A stretch of 64,000 nt of DNA from Globisporangium splendens. Taxonomy: Eukaryota; Oomycota; Peronosporomycetes; Pythiales; Pythiaceae. The stretch lies in NCBI GenBank assembly GCA_006386115.1, contig VFIW01000002.1:558001-622000 (forward strand), read 5' to 3'. A program made the translations under genes and the position numbers. Below, piece by piece: positions 54,736 through 64,000 of the stretch. Every line of letters starts with the position of its first letter. Within the stretch, counting starts at the first letter, position 1. A model generated the notes under the pieces. That model did no database searches. It was not told the origin of the DNA and saw only the letters and a program-made list of their open reading frames with translations.

Positions 54736-55013
54736 ATGATTACGACACCTTTAGGAATGATTGTATGCTTATGCATAGGTAAATATATGACGAGAACCCA
54801 TCTGTTATCTCAGAAGCGATCCTGTCCACAAAAAGGAAGAAAAATCAGATATGAGAAAATCCAGTAAAAATCAAGTAGCACGCAAGAGAAAGAAACAGAG
54901 CAGGAAGAGCCCCAAGGGGGCCAAGAACTAGCAACGAAGTAGTTGAGTTTTTCTTAAACAGTTTTCTCAATCTCACTTCTCAATTTGCCATCAACTACAC
55001 AAGCCTCCTTACA
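54675..55013. other. Short region between Gypsy fragment and truncated subtilase
   Basis: AT-rich, no ORF of note. Near its right end it carries an initiator element and about 24 bp of leader that directly abuts the truncated subtilase copy. Confidence 0.55.
54972..54990 (+). promoter_or_regulatory. Oomycete initiator upstream of truncated subtilase copy 4
   Basis: CTCACTTCTCAATTTGCCA, a full match to TCAYTYYNCAWTTT plus GCC. It differs from the copy 2/3 initiator, and the leader after it is unrelated to theirs. Confidence 0.7.
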
Positions 55014-55969
55014 GTCAGAACATCGTCGTGTCCAGCATTGACAGTGGTGTGCGTGCGACCCACGAAGCGTTGAAGGGCAACTTCCGCAGCACTTTCAGCT
55101 GGTACGATCCTGAGAGAAAGGCGGCGACCCCCTACGCTGCCGATGGCCATGGTACGCACACCATGGGCACCATCGCGGGTTCTGGCGGTATCGGTGTTGC
55201 TCCAGGCGCCACGTGGATTACATGCAAGGGCTGCACCGTCAACAGCGTCGGAAAATCGACGTGCACGGAGTCTGACTTGCTTTCGTGCGCGCAGTGGATC
55301 ACATGCCCAACGGACCCAACGGGCAAGACCAAGGACTGCTCCAAGGCGCCTCACCTTGTGAGCAACAGCTGGGGTGGAGGTCAAGGCGATAGCTGGTACC
55401 AATCCTCTGTTAACGCGTGGCACGCGGCTGGCATCATTCCGATTTTTGCGATCGGTAACTCAGGTCCAGCCTGCACGACCGCCAACTCTCCAGGTGATTA
55501 CGCGAACGTCATCTCTGTTGGCAACACGGACAGCACGGATGGCTTGGCTACTTCCAGCAGCAAGGGTCCATCGGTGACTGGTTTGTTGAAGCCAGAAGTG
55601 TCAGCTCCTGGTAGCTTAGTCCGCTCGGCCTGGAGCACTGGCGACACTGCGTACAACACCATCACGGGTACCTCCATGGCTGCTCCTCACGTGTCGGGTA
55701 TCGTGGCTCTGCTGCTTAACGCGAACCCATCGCTCAAGTTCGCGGACATCAAGCGCATCTTGACCACGACTGTGGACACTGCGACATTGAAGTCTGCGGG
55801 TCGTACGTGCGGTGGTACTCGTGACGGTACTTTCCCGAACAACAACTTCGGTTACGGTCGTGTGAACGCGTTGAAGGCTCTCAACAGTGTGGGTGCCTCC
55901 CCAATGGGAGAACCTTCTAAACCGAGGTCAGCGTCTGGACCAGGTCTAAATGCTATCACTAGCGCTTAA
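55014..55969 (+). pseudogene. Subtilase copy 4: 5'-truncated chimeric duplicate
   Basis: Homology to copy 3 starts abruptly at GTCAGAACATC (copy 3 residue about 182) and runs to LNS, with only a couple of silent base differences seen. It therefore has catalytic Asp, His and Ser but no signal peptide and no propeptide. No in-frame ATG lies upstream; the first is in HTMGT, after the Asp and His. The C-terminus is new: 25 residues (GASPMGEPSKPRS...) replace the AGSA of copy 3. A CCTCCTTACAG just before the junction looks like a splice acceptor. Most likely a non-functional duplicate, unless an upstream exon supplies a start. Confidence 0.85.
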
Positions 55970-56727
55970 TCTTGGGGCTGAACGAACGATTTTGACTACT
56001 TTTGATAATGTTGTCAGAATCTTGTGCCGAGATTGAAGTTGCTGGGAAACGCTGTCAGGTGCAACTTCAAATTGTGTGAGCTACAATAATTGATGTAATG
56101 ATAAACTCAAGTTTAGACAATAGGTTTAAACATTGCTGTGGGCTTTGTGTGCAACCTGCTTTTTTTTGAAAATCAGCAACAAACCATCCGGTACTGCTTG
56201 CCGACACCGCGAGGCCGGCAGTAATCTCTCATCAAGGGTATTTGGTAGACTATCCCCACGCAAGTTGCGAGCTGAACCGCACCCTAGAAAACGAACTTTG
56301 ATGGCAACCATGTAACACGAAGGCTGACGGATTTGTTCTGGGGTCAGCCATTGGCTCCTTGGTTTGGCTCCGAGCCAGATAGTACCTGGCATCATTCATG
56401 GCTGTGTGTTGCAAGCAGCCGTGGATGAAATGGAAAGCATTAGTTGCGGCCAACAATGAAAATACTGCAAAACTCGTGCTATTGCCCCTCTGTGCAATGA
56501 ACCCTCCTCCCCAACACAACACCCCATGCTGGTGTGCATAAATGTCATTGTCGCAATGTCCCAATAACCCATCGTTTGTCCTTCCACAGTAATGCACTAT
56601 ACACTGTCTATCCGGACAAGTATACTCGCCCCTTCCGCCATTGAATACTGTAGCTCTTCATGGTTGTCAACTAGCGACGGCATTTCCACATTCCGTCCGT
56701 CGCCAAGACGAACATATTTGCACACTC
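55970..56727. other. Intergenic, no gene recognised
   Basis: About 760 bp. It has short minus-strand frames with no known domain (one of 89 codons at 56,126-56,395). An initiator-like GCATTTCCACATTCC at about 56,680-56,694 could serve the gene at 56,728. Confidence 0.5.
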
Positions 56728-57495
56728 ATGACGCTCACGACGCAGTGGCGCTTCGATCCGCTCGGCCGCGAGTGGATCATGGGTGAATCTGCAGGCTCCC
56801 CCGAGGACATCCGCGTGTTCGCGCTCACACCGGCGCAGGTGCTGCGCAAGGGGGAGCTCTTCCGCAGCCAGGTGGAGATGCTGTACGTGGACGCCATGAT
56901 GCTGGACGGCGCGATCAACCCGTCGGCCATGACCGAGGAGCTCTTCACGTTTACGCCCGAGGACCACGCGCAAGCCGTCAAGGAGCAGGAAGAGCGGCAG
57001 CAGGAGGCAGATGATGATGAAGCAGAGAATGAGGAATCAGAGCAGACCGCCCCAGTCGTCCACAAGAACCTCTTCCTCTGCGTGTATTTCCAGGCCGATG
57101 CGCACCCGCAGAAGCACCTGGTGGGCTTTGCGCGCGTCGCGAGAGACCCCAAGGAGCAGAAGATCGTGAGCTCGTCGATGCTCGTGATGGCGTTCCTAGG
57201 CGACGAGACCCAGGACGCCGTGCTGCGCGCGCTCTTTGAGGCCACCCACGAAACCGGAGCGGGCATGGCCCACACGCTTCTCGCAGAGCAACGTGCCGCG
57301 GCTGAGACTGAACAGGAGAGTGCGCCTGCGCTGCCAACGTCCGTTAGCTTCGTGTGCAGTACCATCGGACTGGTCGACTCGGTGAGCACGTTGTTGACCG
57401 TCAGCGGCTTTAGTGGTGAAACGAGCAAGAACGACGATGACGAGGCTGATGGCTCGCGCACTGTCGCCAAGGAGATCACTTTCCAGCACGCATAG
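56728..57495 (+). CDS. Acidic protein of unknown function, 255 residues
   Basis: Single exon; ATG at 56,728 (MTLTTQWRFDPLGREW). No signal peptide or membrane span. It has an acidic low-complexity stretch at about 85-110 (EADDDEAENEE) between two structured parts. The second part alternates strands and helices (FLCVYFQAD, HLVGFARVARD, VLRALFEATHETG, VSFVCSTIGLVDSVSTLLTVSGF). The strand-helix order and the closing GF vaguely recall a GNAT acetyltransferase, and a GNAT-like pseudogene lies convergently next door, but no acetyl-CoA loop is visible. Coding character (codon use, composition) is good. Function unknown. Confidence 0.7.
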   Translation: MTLTTQWRFDPLGREWIMGESAGSPEDIRVFALTPAQVLRKGELFRSQVEMLYVDAMMLDGAINPSAMTEELFTFTPEDHAQAVKEQEERQQEADDDEAENEESEQTAPVVHKNLFLCVYFQADAHPQKHLVGFARVARDPKEQKIVSSSMLVMAFLGDETQDAVLRALFEATHETGAGMAHTLLAEQRAAAETEQESAPALPTSVSFVCSTIGLVDSVSTLLTVSGFSGETSKNDDDEADGSRTVAKEITFQHA

Positions 57496-57789
57496 CTCTT
57501 TGTATATTTCTCCTTTTTTATTCTGACAAAAAACATACATGCTTACGTGCCGAGTGCGTTAGATTTCATTTGATTTTCACATTGATGATGACATGCTTCC
57601 TAATTTCTGTTTTTGAAGAGTGTTGATATCTTCCATGCTGAGCTTTTTTGTGTGCGTCGTCGTGTTGGCAAATAGCTCATTTCTCCGATGCTCTACTTTG
57701 TAGGGCAGCCAAAAGTCGGATTTTATTCAATTCGCAACACTTTTTTATGACGGACACCAGCATGGCAGCTTTAGCTCAATCAAGCCACC

Positions 57790-58789
57790 TTATGGGTGGC
57801 GAAATAGAACCTCCGTCGTCACGGTGCCTCCTGGCGATGGAGCGGACTTGGTTTCGACCATACCCGCCTTCGCGTACGCACGCATGGCCTTGGCGTTGAT
57901 GTCATCCGTGCCTAAGGTCACTTTCTCCAAGGAGATCTCCTTCGCCGCTAGGAATGATCGTTGCAGCAGATTGCCTGCAAGACCCTTGCTACAGTACACC
58001 AACAGGGTAGCCACTTCGCACACGTACGCCGTCGTAGCATTCTGCGTGATCTTCTGCTTCCGTTCCTCGAAATCAGCAGGGAATACGAGCACAGAGACTT
58101 CAGGTACTGGTTCGTCCGCGTCCTTCTTCTCGCTCATCACCTTGATGTATGTAGCAAAGATGAGCGACGCTTCGTCGTCGCCACCCCCTTCGCCGTCCAC
58201 GATGCGCTCGAGACAGATCACACTCACGGGTTCGTCCTTGTCTCAAGCGACGAAGCTCAACTCCGGCGCAAAGTGCGGCTGCTGCGCATAGTGTTGCTTC
58301 CAGGCTTCAAAGCTTGGCGGTCTCGATCCGAACACCATGCTGAGCACTGAGTACACTTGGCGTAGACGGCCAACGTCTGTCAGATCAAGCGTCGTAACTT
58401 CAATGCCATCAGGCAACTCCAGATCGTCATCGTGGCTTGGCATGTCGCCGAGATGCTTGGTCATCTCCAGGCGCTCGAATTGTTTGCCACTGAAGCCCTG
58501 TTCCAACACGAACTTCTCCATAAAGTCGGATGCCGTCTTGTGGGTCTTTGTCCTCTGTGGAGCGCGGCTTTACGATCGTGGCGGCTGTCATACCACCTGG
58601 AGCCTCGATCGTCTCGAGCAATCGCGTGAAGAGCGCTTCGACTTGCGCGTGCAGGTCAAGCGGCGCAGCAATCGCTTGCGTCTTGGTCATCGCGACAGCG
58701 TGGAGAGCTGCACCCTCGCCCGACTCGACGGGGTTCACGAGTGCGACGCCGTCGCTGATAACCAGCCACTCGGTGTGGAATAGCGCCAT
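57790..58789 (-). pseudogene. GNAT-like acetyltransferase gene with frameshift and in-frame TGA
   Basis: The frame from the ATG at 58,789 (MALFHTEWLVISDG) loses homology near 58,540, where a one-base shift moves the reading to the frame with KTASDFMEKFVLEQGF. That frame meets TGA at 58,243-58,245 (SFVA-stop-DKDEPVS) and then continues open to 57,790. The last part reads GLAGNLLQRSF, then ISLEKVTLGTDDINAKAMRAYAKAGM, the acetyl-CoA loop and closing helix typical of GNAT enzymes. Full length would be about 330 residues. Both lesions could be sequencing errors, but together they favour a pseudogene. GT-AG introns that would remove them are not apparent. Confidence 0.65.
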
Positions 58790-59510
58790 GGGATCACGTG
58801 TTGGGCTGGAATCGAGCTGTTCGATTTTTGCACGAGAATGTGTGCGCTGAGACCATCATTCTACACACATAAATGAATGCATGTAGCTGATCCATCGTGG
58901 CATGGAGAATGATTGTCTGGTGTGCAGTCGACAGATGTCAGGGCAAGGGACTGCTAGTTGTCCTTTTGGCCGCGGATGAGATGGCCAGCGACCACCTCGA
59001 TATGACCAACGCACTAGCCATCATTCTGTTAATGGCTGCACCTTCGCTTAGGTTCTGACGGAACTTGGCAATGACTTGGGCTGGATCCACGCGCTGGAGA
59101 CACATCGAATCCACCCACGTTGCACCTTCCAAACTAGATGTGCTATGTGGCCAAGCAGGATCGCGTTACTTGGTCGTGCTTGCAAGGAATCCTGGCGCGC
59201 ATGCGATGGCAGATTTCATCCGTGGCCAATGAAGAAGAAGTGAAATCAAAGAGGTCACCTTGGCGATCGAACGAAGAAACAAATGACTCTGTCAGCACGG
59301 TTCCAACGACGACAGCTTCGTTTCGTTTGTGTTGACTTGCACCACATTGCAAGACGACAGGATCCACGGATGTTCGTGGAAAGGGTCAACTTGTATATTT
59401 TCTTTCCATTTTCTCTCCTCATTTATGCAACATTACTGATTTGGTGTTCTGTACGCTAAATTCGCCCACAGCGAGAGTTTCTGGCATTTAGACACGTGAC
59501 AGACACGAAT
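58790..59510. other. Intergenic, no gene recognised
   Basis: About 720 bp between the GNAT-like pseudogene start and DPM2. Only short frames on both strands. It must contain the promoter and 5' UTR of DPM2; no clear initiator match was found. Confidence 0.5.
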
Positions 59511-60016
59511 ATGGTGCGTGTGTGGGCGGCACGTGCTGCGCCTTCCATGCTGTCGGAAGGAAAAAGGGTGGCTCTCTCCTATCTGGGCATCAACACCCGC
59601 ATGCTGATCCTCTCTGTGTCTGTGCATGTTGTTCTTTGTGTTGATGTCTTCGTCTGCAGGGTGCGTCGGATAAACTCGTTGGTGCCGTGCTGCTGCTGAT
59701 CAGCATCGTCGTGTATGTGTACTACACGACGTGGGTGATCCTGACGGTGCGTCCTTCCTTTCCTTAGCCAATGACTCTAATTTGCATCACATAGAGGGAG
59801 CTTACATGTAAACACGGCGTCGTGCACATTCCTTCTCTCATGCGGATGCTACAGCCGTTCATCGACGACGACCATGTGCTGCAGCGCTTTTTCCTGCCGT
59901 ACCACTACGCGATCACGATCCCAGCGGCGCTCGTGGTGCTCGTGTTCAGTGGTGCCGCAACGTTTGTGGGGCTCGTGATGATCCGCTCGAAAAGCAAGAA
60001 GAAGAAAAGCGATTAG
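59511..60016 (+). CDS. DPM2: Dolichol-phosphate mannosyltransferase subunit 2
   Basis: Predicted 83 residues from three exons: 59,511-59,513, 59,660-59,746 and 59,855-60,016 (introns 146 and 108 nt, GTGCGT donors, phase 0). The protein matches DPM2 across its length: two membrane spans (AVLLLISIVVYVYYTTWVIL and a second from YAITIPAALVVLVF to the VMIRSK end), the family motif TTWVIL...PFID, HVLQRFFLPYHYA, and a Lys-rich end. Human DPM2 has 84 residues. It stabilises the catalytic subunit DPM1 in the ER membrane and supports GPI-GlcNAc transferase. The first coding exon is only ATG; no other ATG gives the right frame and length. Confidence 0.88.
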
Positions 60017-60412
60017 CCAGATACGCGTCAAGGAGAACGTGGCTGCTGTGCTTGTGATGTGCATGGAGAGTGTGAGCCTGTCGTAGATTGACCCAAGGCT
60101 CCTACCAAGTGTGCTTTCGTCAAAGTAGTTTAGATGTAGCCGAAAACAGAGAAACATGAAGAATGCAAGCAAACGCACAACAAACGGCTAACATGCTGAC
60201 AAAGGCGTATCATTCCTCTTGGTTGTATGTATCGTTTACCTGGAAATACTGCTGACAATAGGATGCCGAAGCTTTTGCCTGTGCCACTGCTCTTTAAGTC
60301 GCTTTCACACCTCGCACTCGCTCGCTTAGAGGTATTTCTTCTTCTCGCTTATCTAGCGGTAGAAAGAGCTACTCGGACGGGAAAACTTGGGAAAATGAAG
60401 AAACGAAGTCGC

Positions 60413-61087
60413 TTATTGCGCAGATCCTTCCGCGCCAGCGAGGGTACTTTGTGGTGCCGACACAGAGTAACCCATGCCCTGGATCTGGTTGTAGGTGAAA
60501 CCCTTGCCCAACAACTCCTTCACGATTTCGTTGGTTTGCTCTTCACGAAGGAGCTACGTATAAACAGCAAAAAGAATGACTCAGTGTGAGTTCAGAGGCA
60601 TTCCATTTGTACGTAAGCAAGCGAACCAAAGTTCACCTCGATACTGAGAGGAACAAGCGTGATCAGCATCGTGGTGGAGAAGATCCAGATCCATCGGGAT
60701 GACTTGGTCCACGACTGCAATTGCACAAGTGATTAGCAGAAATGTGTTAACACATGAGTCCACCGCATCTTCAGCAGCAGTTATATAAGCAAGCAGGTAT
60801 GAACGTACAGCCTTGGCGAAAGTGATACCGGTCTTCACCGGTCCGGATTGACGAATGCGGGATGGCAAGTTCGTGAACAAGGCCTGTCAAACCATAATCA
60901 ATAGCACACAATCCGCGTCAATCAGTACCAAGTCGTGAACACAGAAAGCACCAAAATGGCGCCGCTCCTTCGCGCAGCACTGCCGCAAAGCGAGCATGCA
61001 GACGATGGAACGCACCTTCAAGCCGCCCTTGCTTGCGTCCTTGCTCTTCTCCTTCTCCAATTGACGAAGCGCTCCGATAGCCGACAT
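60413..61087 (-). CDS. Tom22-like mitochondrial import receptor subunit
   Basis: Predicted 121 residues from four exons: 61,087-61,016, 60,883-60,809, 60,714-60,637 and 60,553-60,413. All junctions are phase 0 with GT-AG introns of 132, 94 and 83 nt. A short basic N-terminal part (MSAIGALRQLEKEKSKDAS) is followed by SRIRQSGPVKTGITFAKA and one membrane span SRWIWIFSTTMLITLVPLS ending in Pro-Leu-x-x-Glu. That W...TT...VPL..E pattern is the signature of Tom22 and plant Tom9, the single-span central receptor of the outer-membrane TOM complex. A 46-residue C-terminal intermembrane-space tail follows. The acidic N-terminal domain of fungal/animal Tom22 is missing, as in plant Tom9. Identification rests on the span and flanking residues. 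Confidence 0.7.
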
Positions 61088-61252
61088 GTTGCCTCTTCCT
61101 GCTGCTAGAATCTCTCTCTCTTGTGTCAAGAGCTCTTCTCTCCTCGCCCAATAATCCCAGTTTCCTCTGGAAAATGATACTGGTGGGGACCACACCATAA
61201 ACCTCTTCGAATTGATCGAACACCATAAATAAAAATGTCTTGTACGGATCCA

Positions 61253-62926
61253 TTATTGTTTACGGTACTTGAACCCAATGTCCTCCCGTAAAAGCCGCTG
61301 CAAATGGAATGTGACCTCCTCAACATCCACATTGCTTTCCTGGGTTCGTAGTATTCCTGGTTCCTGCTTGATTAAAGAGGCTGACGGCATGGTGCGTGTG
61401 GCTATGCTCACGACGGCACTCGCGACCAGTGGCGCTAAATTCGTGAGCAGATCGTCGTCTCGGCACTGTTGGGGTGTGCGCAGGAACCCGCGGTCAACGA
61501 GTTGCTGCAAAATAGATTGACAGCAACCATGCACAGCTTCGCTATAGCATTTATCCAGAGTGCTCTTCTTCAAGCAGCCATACTTAAGCGTCCCACTTGT
61601 AGTTTCTGGTTCATCTGTACCAAGCGAACAGACGTCAATCGCCAGAACCAGCTGCCGCCGAGGCTCTTCTTCTTGACTTGATTTGGCCGATGGCAATCGA
61701 AGCGGTGACGCCACCAGTTGGTTCACGAGACAAATTGTGCTTCGTCGGCAGCACAAGCCCAATTTCTTCCAAGTACCCTTGTTGAGGACCCCCTTGGTGA
61801 TGCCGCACAGATAAAAATCGTCGGCGTTGACTAACGGAACGTGGTTTGCGTAACGAAGTAGGCAAATGTCGATATCACCCACATCGTTATCTCCCGACAT
61901 CAGTGCTATGCAATTGATCGAGAAATGTGTCTTGCTCTCGTGAACGTAGACGACATTCTCAATTTGTGCTCCCAGGTCTGCGGTGAAACGATCGATCGGC
62001 TCTTCAACCTGTCGAAAGTCCACTTTTGTGCTGATCTCACCAACATCCAAGGAAAACTCAACACCGAGCCATGGTGGTAGCGTGTAGCGCGAACTCTGAA
62101 AGTACATTGCCAGCGTACCAGCTGCTTGCTCGATATCGACACTCAAGCTTGGACATGGAACCGCAATCCGCATTTCTGTTCCGGAAAAGTGATGGTGCGC
62201 CTCGTCGACCACGAACTGAGTCAGCTTCTTCACAACCGCAGGTTCTTCTGACTCGGGGTCGATCCGCAGTTGCACATACAAAATCTCGGACGAGCTCGAC
62301 GTCGTGACGATCTTTAAGCACGCGCGGTCGATGTACTGTTGACTGTACAGCATCGCCGCTTTCAAACCGACGCCTACACAATGATATCAGTATAAGGAAA
62401 CACGTCCATGTTTTTGTTCGACTATCATGTCAACACAAAACAATCACATAACCATATTTCCCGCCCGTCTTCTTCCCACGCCATGCGCTTTTCGCTTTTG
62501 TCGTTTCAAAGATCCCGCAGCACAGTTGAGCGATCTGGTGCGTTCGAATGCCCGAGCCGGTATCTGCACATACAACCTCCAAGAAGCCCGTCTGCGGGTT
62601 TTCACAAACGCGTATCCGCAACATCTCGAACGCATCAGCTTTGGCATCTGCATACGGCAAAGACGAGTAAACCGGCAAAGTCGCATCCAACGCTATGCAC
62701 CGTCGCAAATGCACGCACGCGAACAAGCGGGTGTTATCATAGCTCACCAAGAGAATGCGGAATGCCTCCGCTGACACAAATATGCTGATGTGCGCACACA
62801 CAACAGCACGGTACCATTCTCGAAGAGCTCCTTAACCGTCTGCACGAGCGCGTCCTTGTGGCTGGCGAAGCCCAGCAGCTCCAGGTTATTGCGCACGAAC
62901 AGCGCGCTGCGCCTATCGCCCTTCAT
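61253..62926 (-). CDS. Topoisomerase VI subunit B-like (meiotic TopoVIBL/MTOPVIB type)
   Basis: Predicted 475 residues from three exons: 62,926-62,815, 62,647-62,453 and 62,373-61,253 (introns 167 and 79 nt; both phase 1). The joined N-terminus restores a GHKL ATPase: N-box TVKELFEN (Glu33, Asn37), DTGSGI at 66-71, and GKYGVGLKAAMLYSQ at 100-114, a near-canonical type IIB topoisomerase signature. A transducer-like region follows. The size is near plant MTOPVIB (about 490) and shorter than Top6B (about 650). The family pairs with SPO11 to make meiotic double-strand breaks. ATP-binding residues look more complete than in animal TOPOVIBL. Divergent from the carrier gene at 63,218. Confidence 0.8.
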
Positions 62927-63217
62927 TTGTATGCAAGTTGCACTTCAACTCGCAAAATGCGGAATGGCGCCATTCCGCATTGCGAGCATCAGAAAAACCA
63001 TCATCAATCATATCCTATCAGAAATTTCTGTATTGTAGGACCACATGGTTCATCCCTCTACAAGAGAAACTCAGAAGAACACATATCCCTATACAAGAGC
63101 AGCGTGTCAAACGTCGATCCATTGAGCTGGTGGTGGCGTGAACGGGACAAGCAAGCAGACGCTGTTAAACGCGAGTCTCTCTCGCAGCTGCTGCTTCTCG
63201 ATCTTCTTCTGTGGACG
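62927..63217. promoter_or_regulatory. Divergent promoter between TopoVIB-like and carrier genes
   Basis: 291 bp. CTACAAGAGA (63,058-63,067) and ATACAAGAGC (63,091-63,100) resemble the paired CTACAAGAGC motif upstream of EMC8/9. The palindrome AATGCGGAATGGCGCCATTCCGCATT lies at about 62,957-62,982 and could form a hairpin. Confidence 0.4.
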
Positions 63218-64000
63218 ATGAGCATGACATTCGTGAAGGACCTGCTCACGCCGGAGCAGTGGAAGAGCGTGGTTCAGTCGACGTCGGGGCTCGGCGCCGG
63301 CGCGATCTCGACGGCGCTACTCTACCCGCTCGACCTGGTCAAAGTGCGATACCAGGTGCACGAGACGTCTGCGCGGCGGTATCGGTCGCTCGGCCATGCG
63401 TTCCGCACGATCGTCGCCGAGGAAGGCGTGCACTCGCTGTTCCGCGGCATGAGTCCGGCGCTGTACGGGTCGGCGCTCTCCTGGGGGCTCTACATGTTCT
63501 TCTACCAGAACGCAAAAGAGCGCTATGCGCGCTTGGCGGACACGGGCATGATCCAGGGCTCGTGGCAGTACTTCTTCTCGGGGATCGAAGCGGGGATCAT
63601 CTGCGTGCCGATCACGAACCCGATCTGGCTCATCAAGATCCGCATGCAGGTGCAGTCGAACGCGCATTTGATGGCCAGCACCGCGTCCGCGGGCAAGGAT
63701 GCTGCGTTGAAACTTGCCAAAAATGTTCCGTATCGCGGTATCACAGGTATGGAAGTTGCTACTGTTGTATCATTATGAATGCGCATGTGCACTGACGATG
63801 TCCTGTTCTGCTTGCTTCATGATAATGCAGACGCGTTCCGTAGAATTGTGGCGGAAGAAGGCGTGATGGCGCTCTACAAAGGCGTCGTGCCAGCTTTGTT
63901 TCTCACAACCCACGGTGCCTTCAAGGTAATGCTGAATGATTTCTTCTGTATGTGGCGTTGGAGCGTGTGGTGACTTACCTTTTCATTTGCTTTCTTTGAA
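63218..64000 (+). CDS. Mitochondrial carrier, SLC25A32 (FAD/folate) type, 3' partial
   Basis: Exon 1 is 63,218-63,746 and exon 2 63,831-63,925 (intron 84 nt, phase 1); a donor GTAATG at 63,926 starts an intron that leaves the window. ATG pair at 63,218 and 63,224. Carrier repeats are clear: YPLDLVKVRYQVH (repeat 1, PxD/ExxK/R) followed by EEGVHSLFRGMSPAL, and NPIWLIKIRMQVQ (repeat 2) followed by EEGVMALYKGVVPAL. The PIW form of the second motif is typical of the FAD/folate/NAD/pyrimidine-nucleotide subgroup (SLC25A32/33/36). It would sit in the inner mitochondrial membrane. Repeat 3 is outside the window, so the substrate cannot be settled. Confidence 0.85.

Noticed and set aside
58243..58245. 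TGA as a selenocysteine codon
   Set aside because: A second lesion (frameshift near 58,540) exists in the same gene, GNAT selenoproteins are not known to me, and no SECIS was evident by eye.
1..64000. tRNA, rRNA or CRISPR-like features
   Set aside because: No GGTTCGAATCC-type B box with a cloverleaf, no rRNA core sequence and no regularly spaced direct repeats were seen.

Overview
The window is nuclear DNA of an oomycete (stramenopile water mould). Four things point this way. Genes are compact with short GT-AG introns (68-167 nt). Core promoters of the oomycete initiator type (TCAYTYYNCAWTTT followed by GCC) sit about 50-80 nt upstream of several start codons. There is a family of secreted subtilases, and a small secreted protein carries an RxLR motif. 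Genus cannot be fixed from sequence alone; a Pythium/Phytopythium/Phytophthora-type peronosporalean is most likely.

Layout. 1-6,012 is transposon debris: an RNase H-bearing LINE (531-4,551), a second RNase H fragment at the window start, a PIF/Harbinger transposase remnant, and two tiny 5'-truncated LINE insertions with perfect 12- and 14-bp target-site duplications. 6,278-6,520 (minus) encodes a short secreted RxLR-like protein. 8,578-14,897 is a large inverted repeat: two 2,041-bp arms, each with a complete and apparently identical 562-residue subtilase gene, divergently transcribed around a 2.2-kb spacer.

15,158-31,278 is a housekeeping block. It holds a membrane/coiled-coil protein, a galectin-like + RRM fusion protein, a JMJD6-type JmjC oxygenase, EMC8/9, a 2,777-residue NBAS/Sec39-type tether subunit and a lipoate-ligase-family protein. 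33,208-39,085 carries two more subtilase paralogues in tandem; 55,014-55,969 holds a 5'-truncated chimeric third copy.

39,436-54,674 is a second transposon block: a degenerate APE/RT/RNase H LINE, a minus-strand Ty3/Gypsy element whose gag-pol overlap contains a canonical -1 slippery heptamer, and a second Gypsy gag fragment arranged head-to-head with it. 56,728-64,000 returns to single-copy genes: an unknown acidic protein, a broken GNAT-like gene, DPM2 (whose first coding exon appears to be only the ATG), a Tom22-like import receptor, a topoisomerase VI B-like (meiotic type) GHKL protein, and a mitochondrial FAD/folate-type carrier that runs off the right edge.

How it works together. Conserved genes (ER tethering, ER membrane insertion, dolichol-phosphate-mannose synthesis, mitochondrial import and transport) form stable blocks. 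The secreted subtilases lie beside the transposon-rich stretches and show duplication, patchwork divergence, truncation and promoter exchange. The pattern resembles the gene-sparse, fast-evolving compartments known from oomycete genomes.
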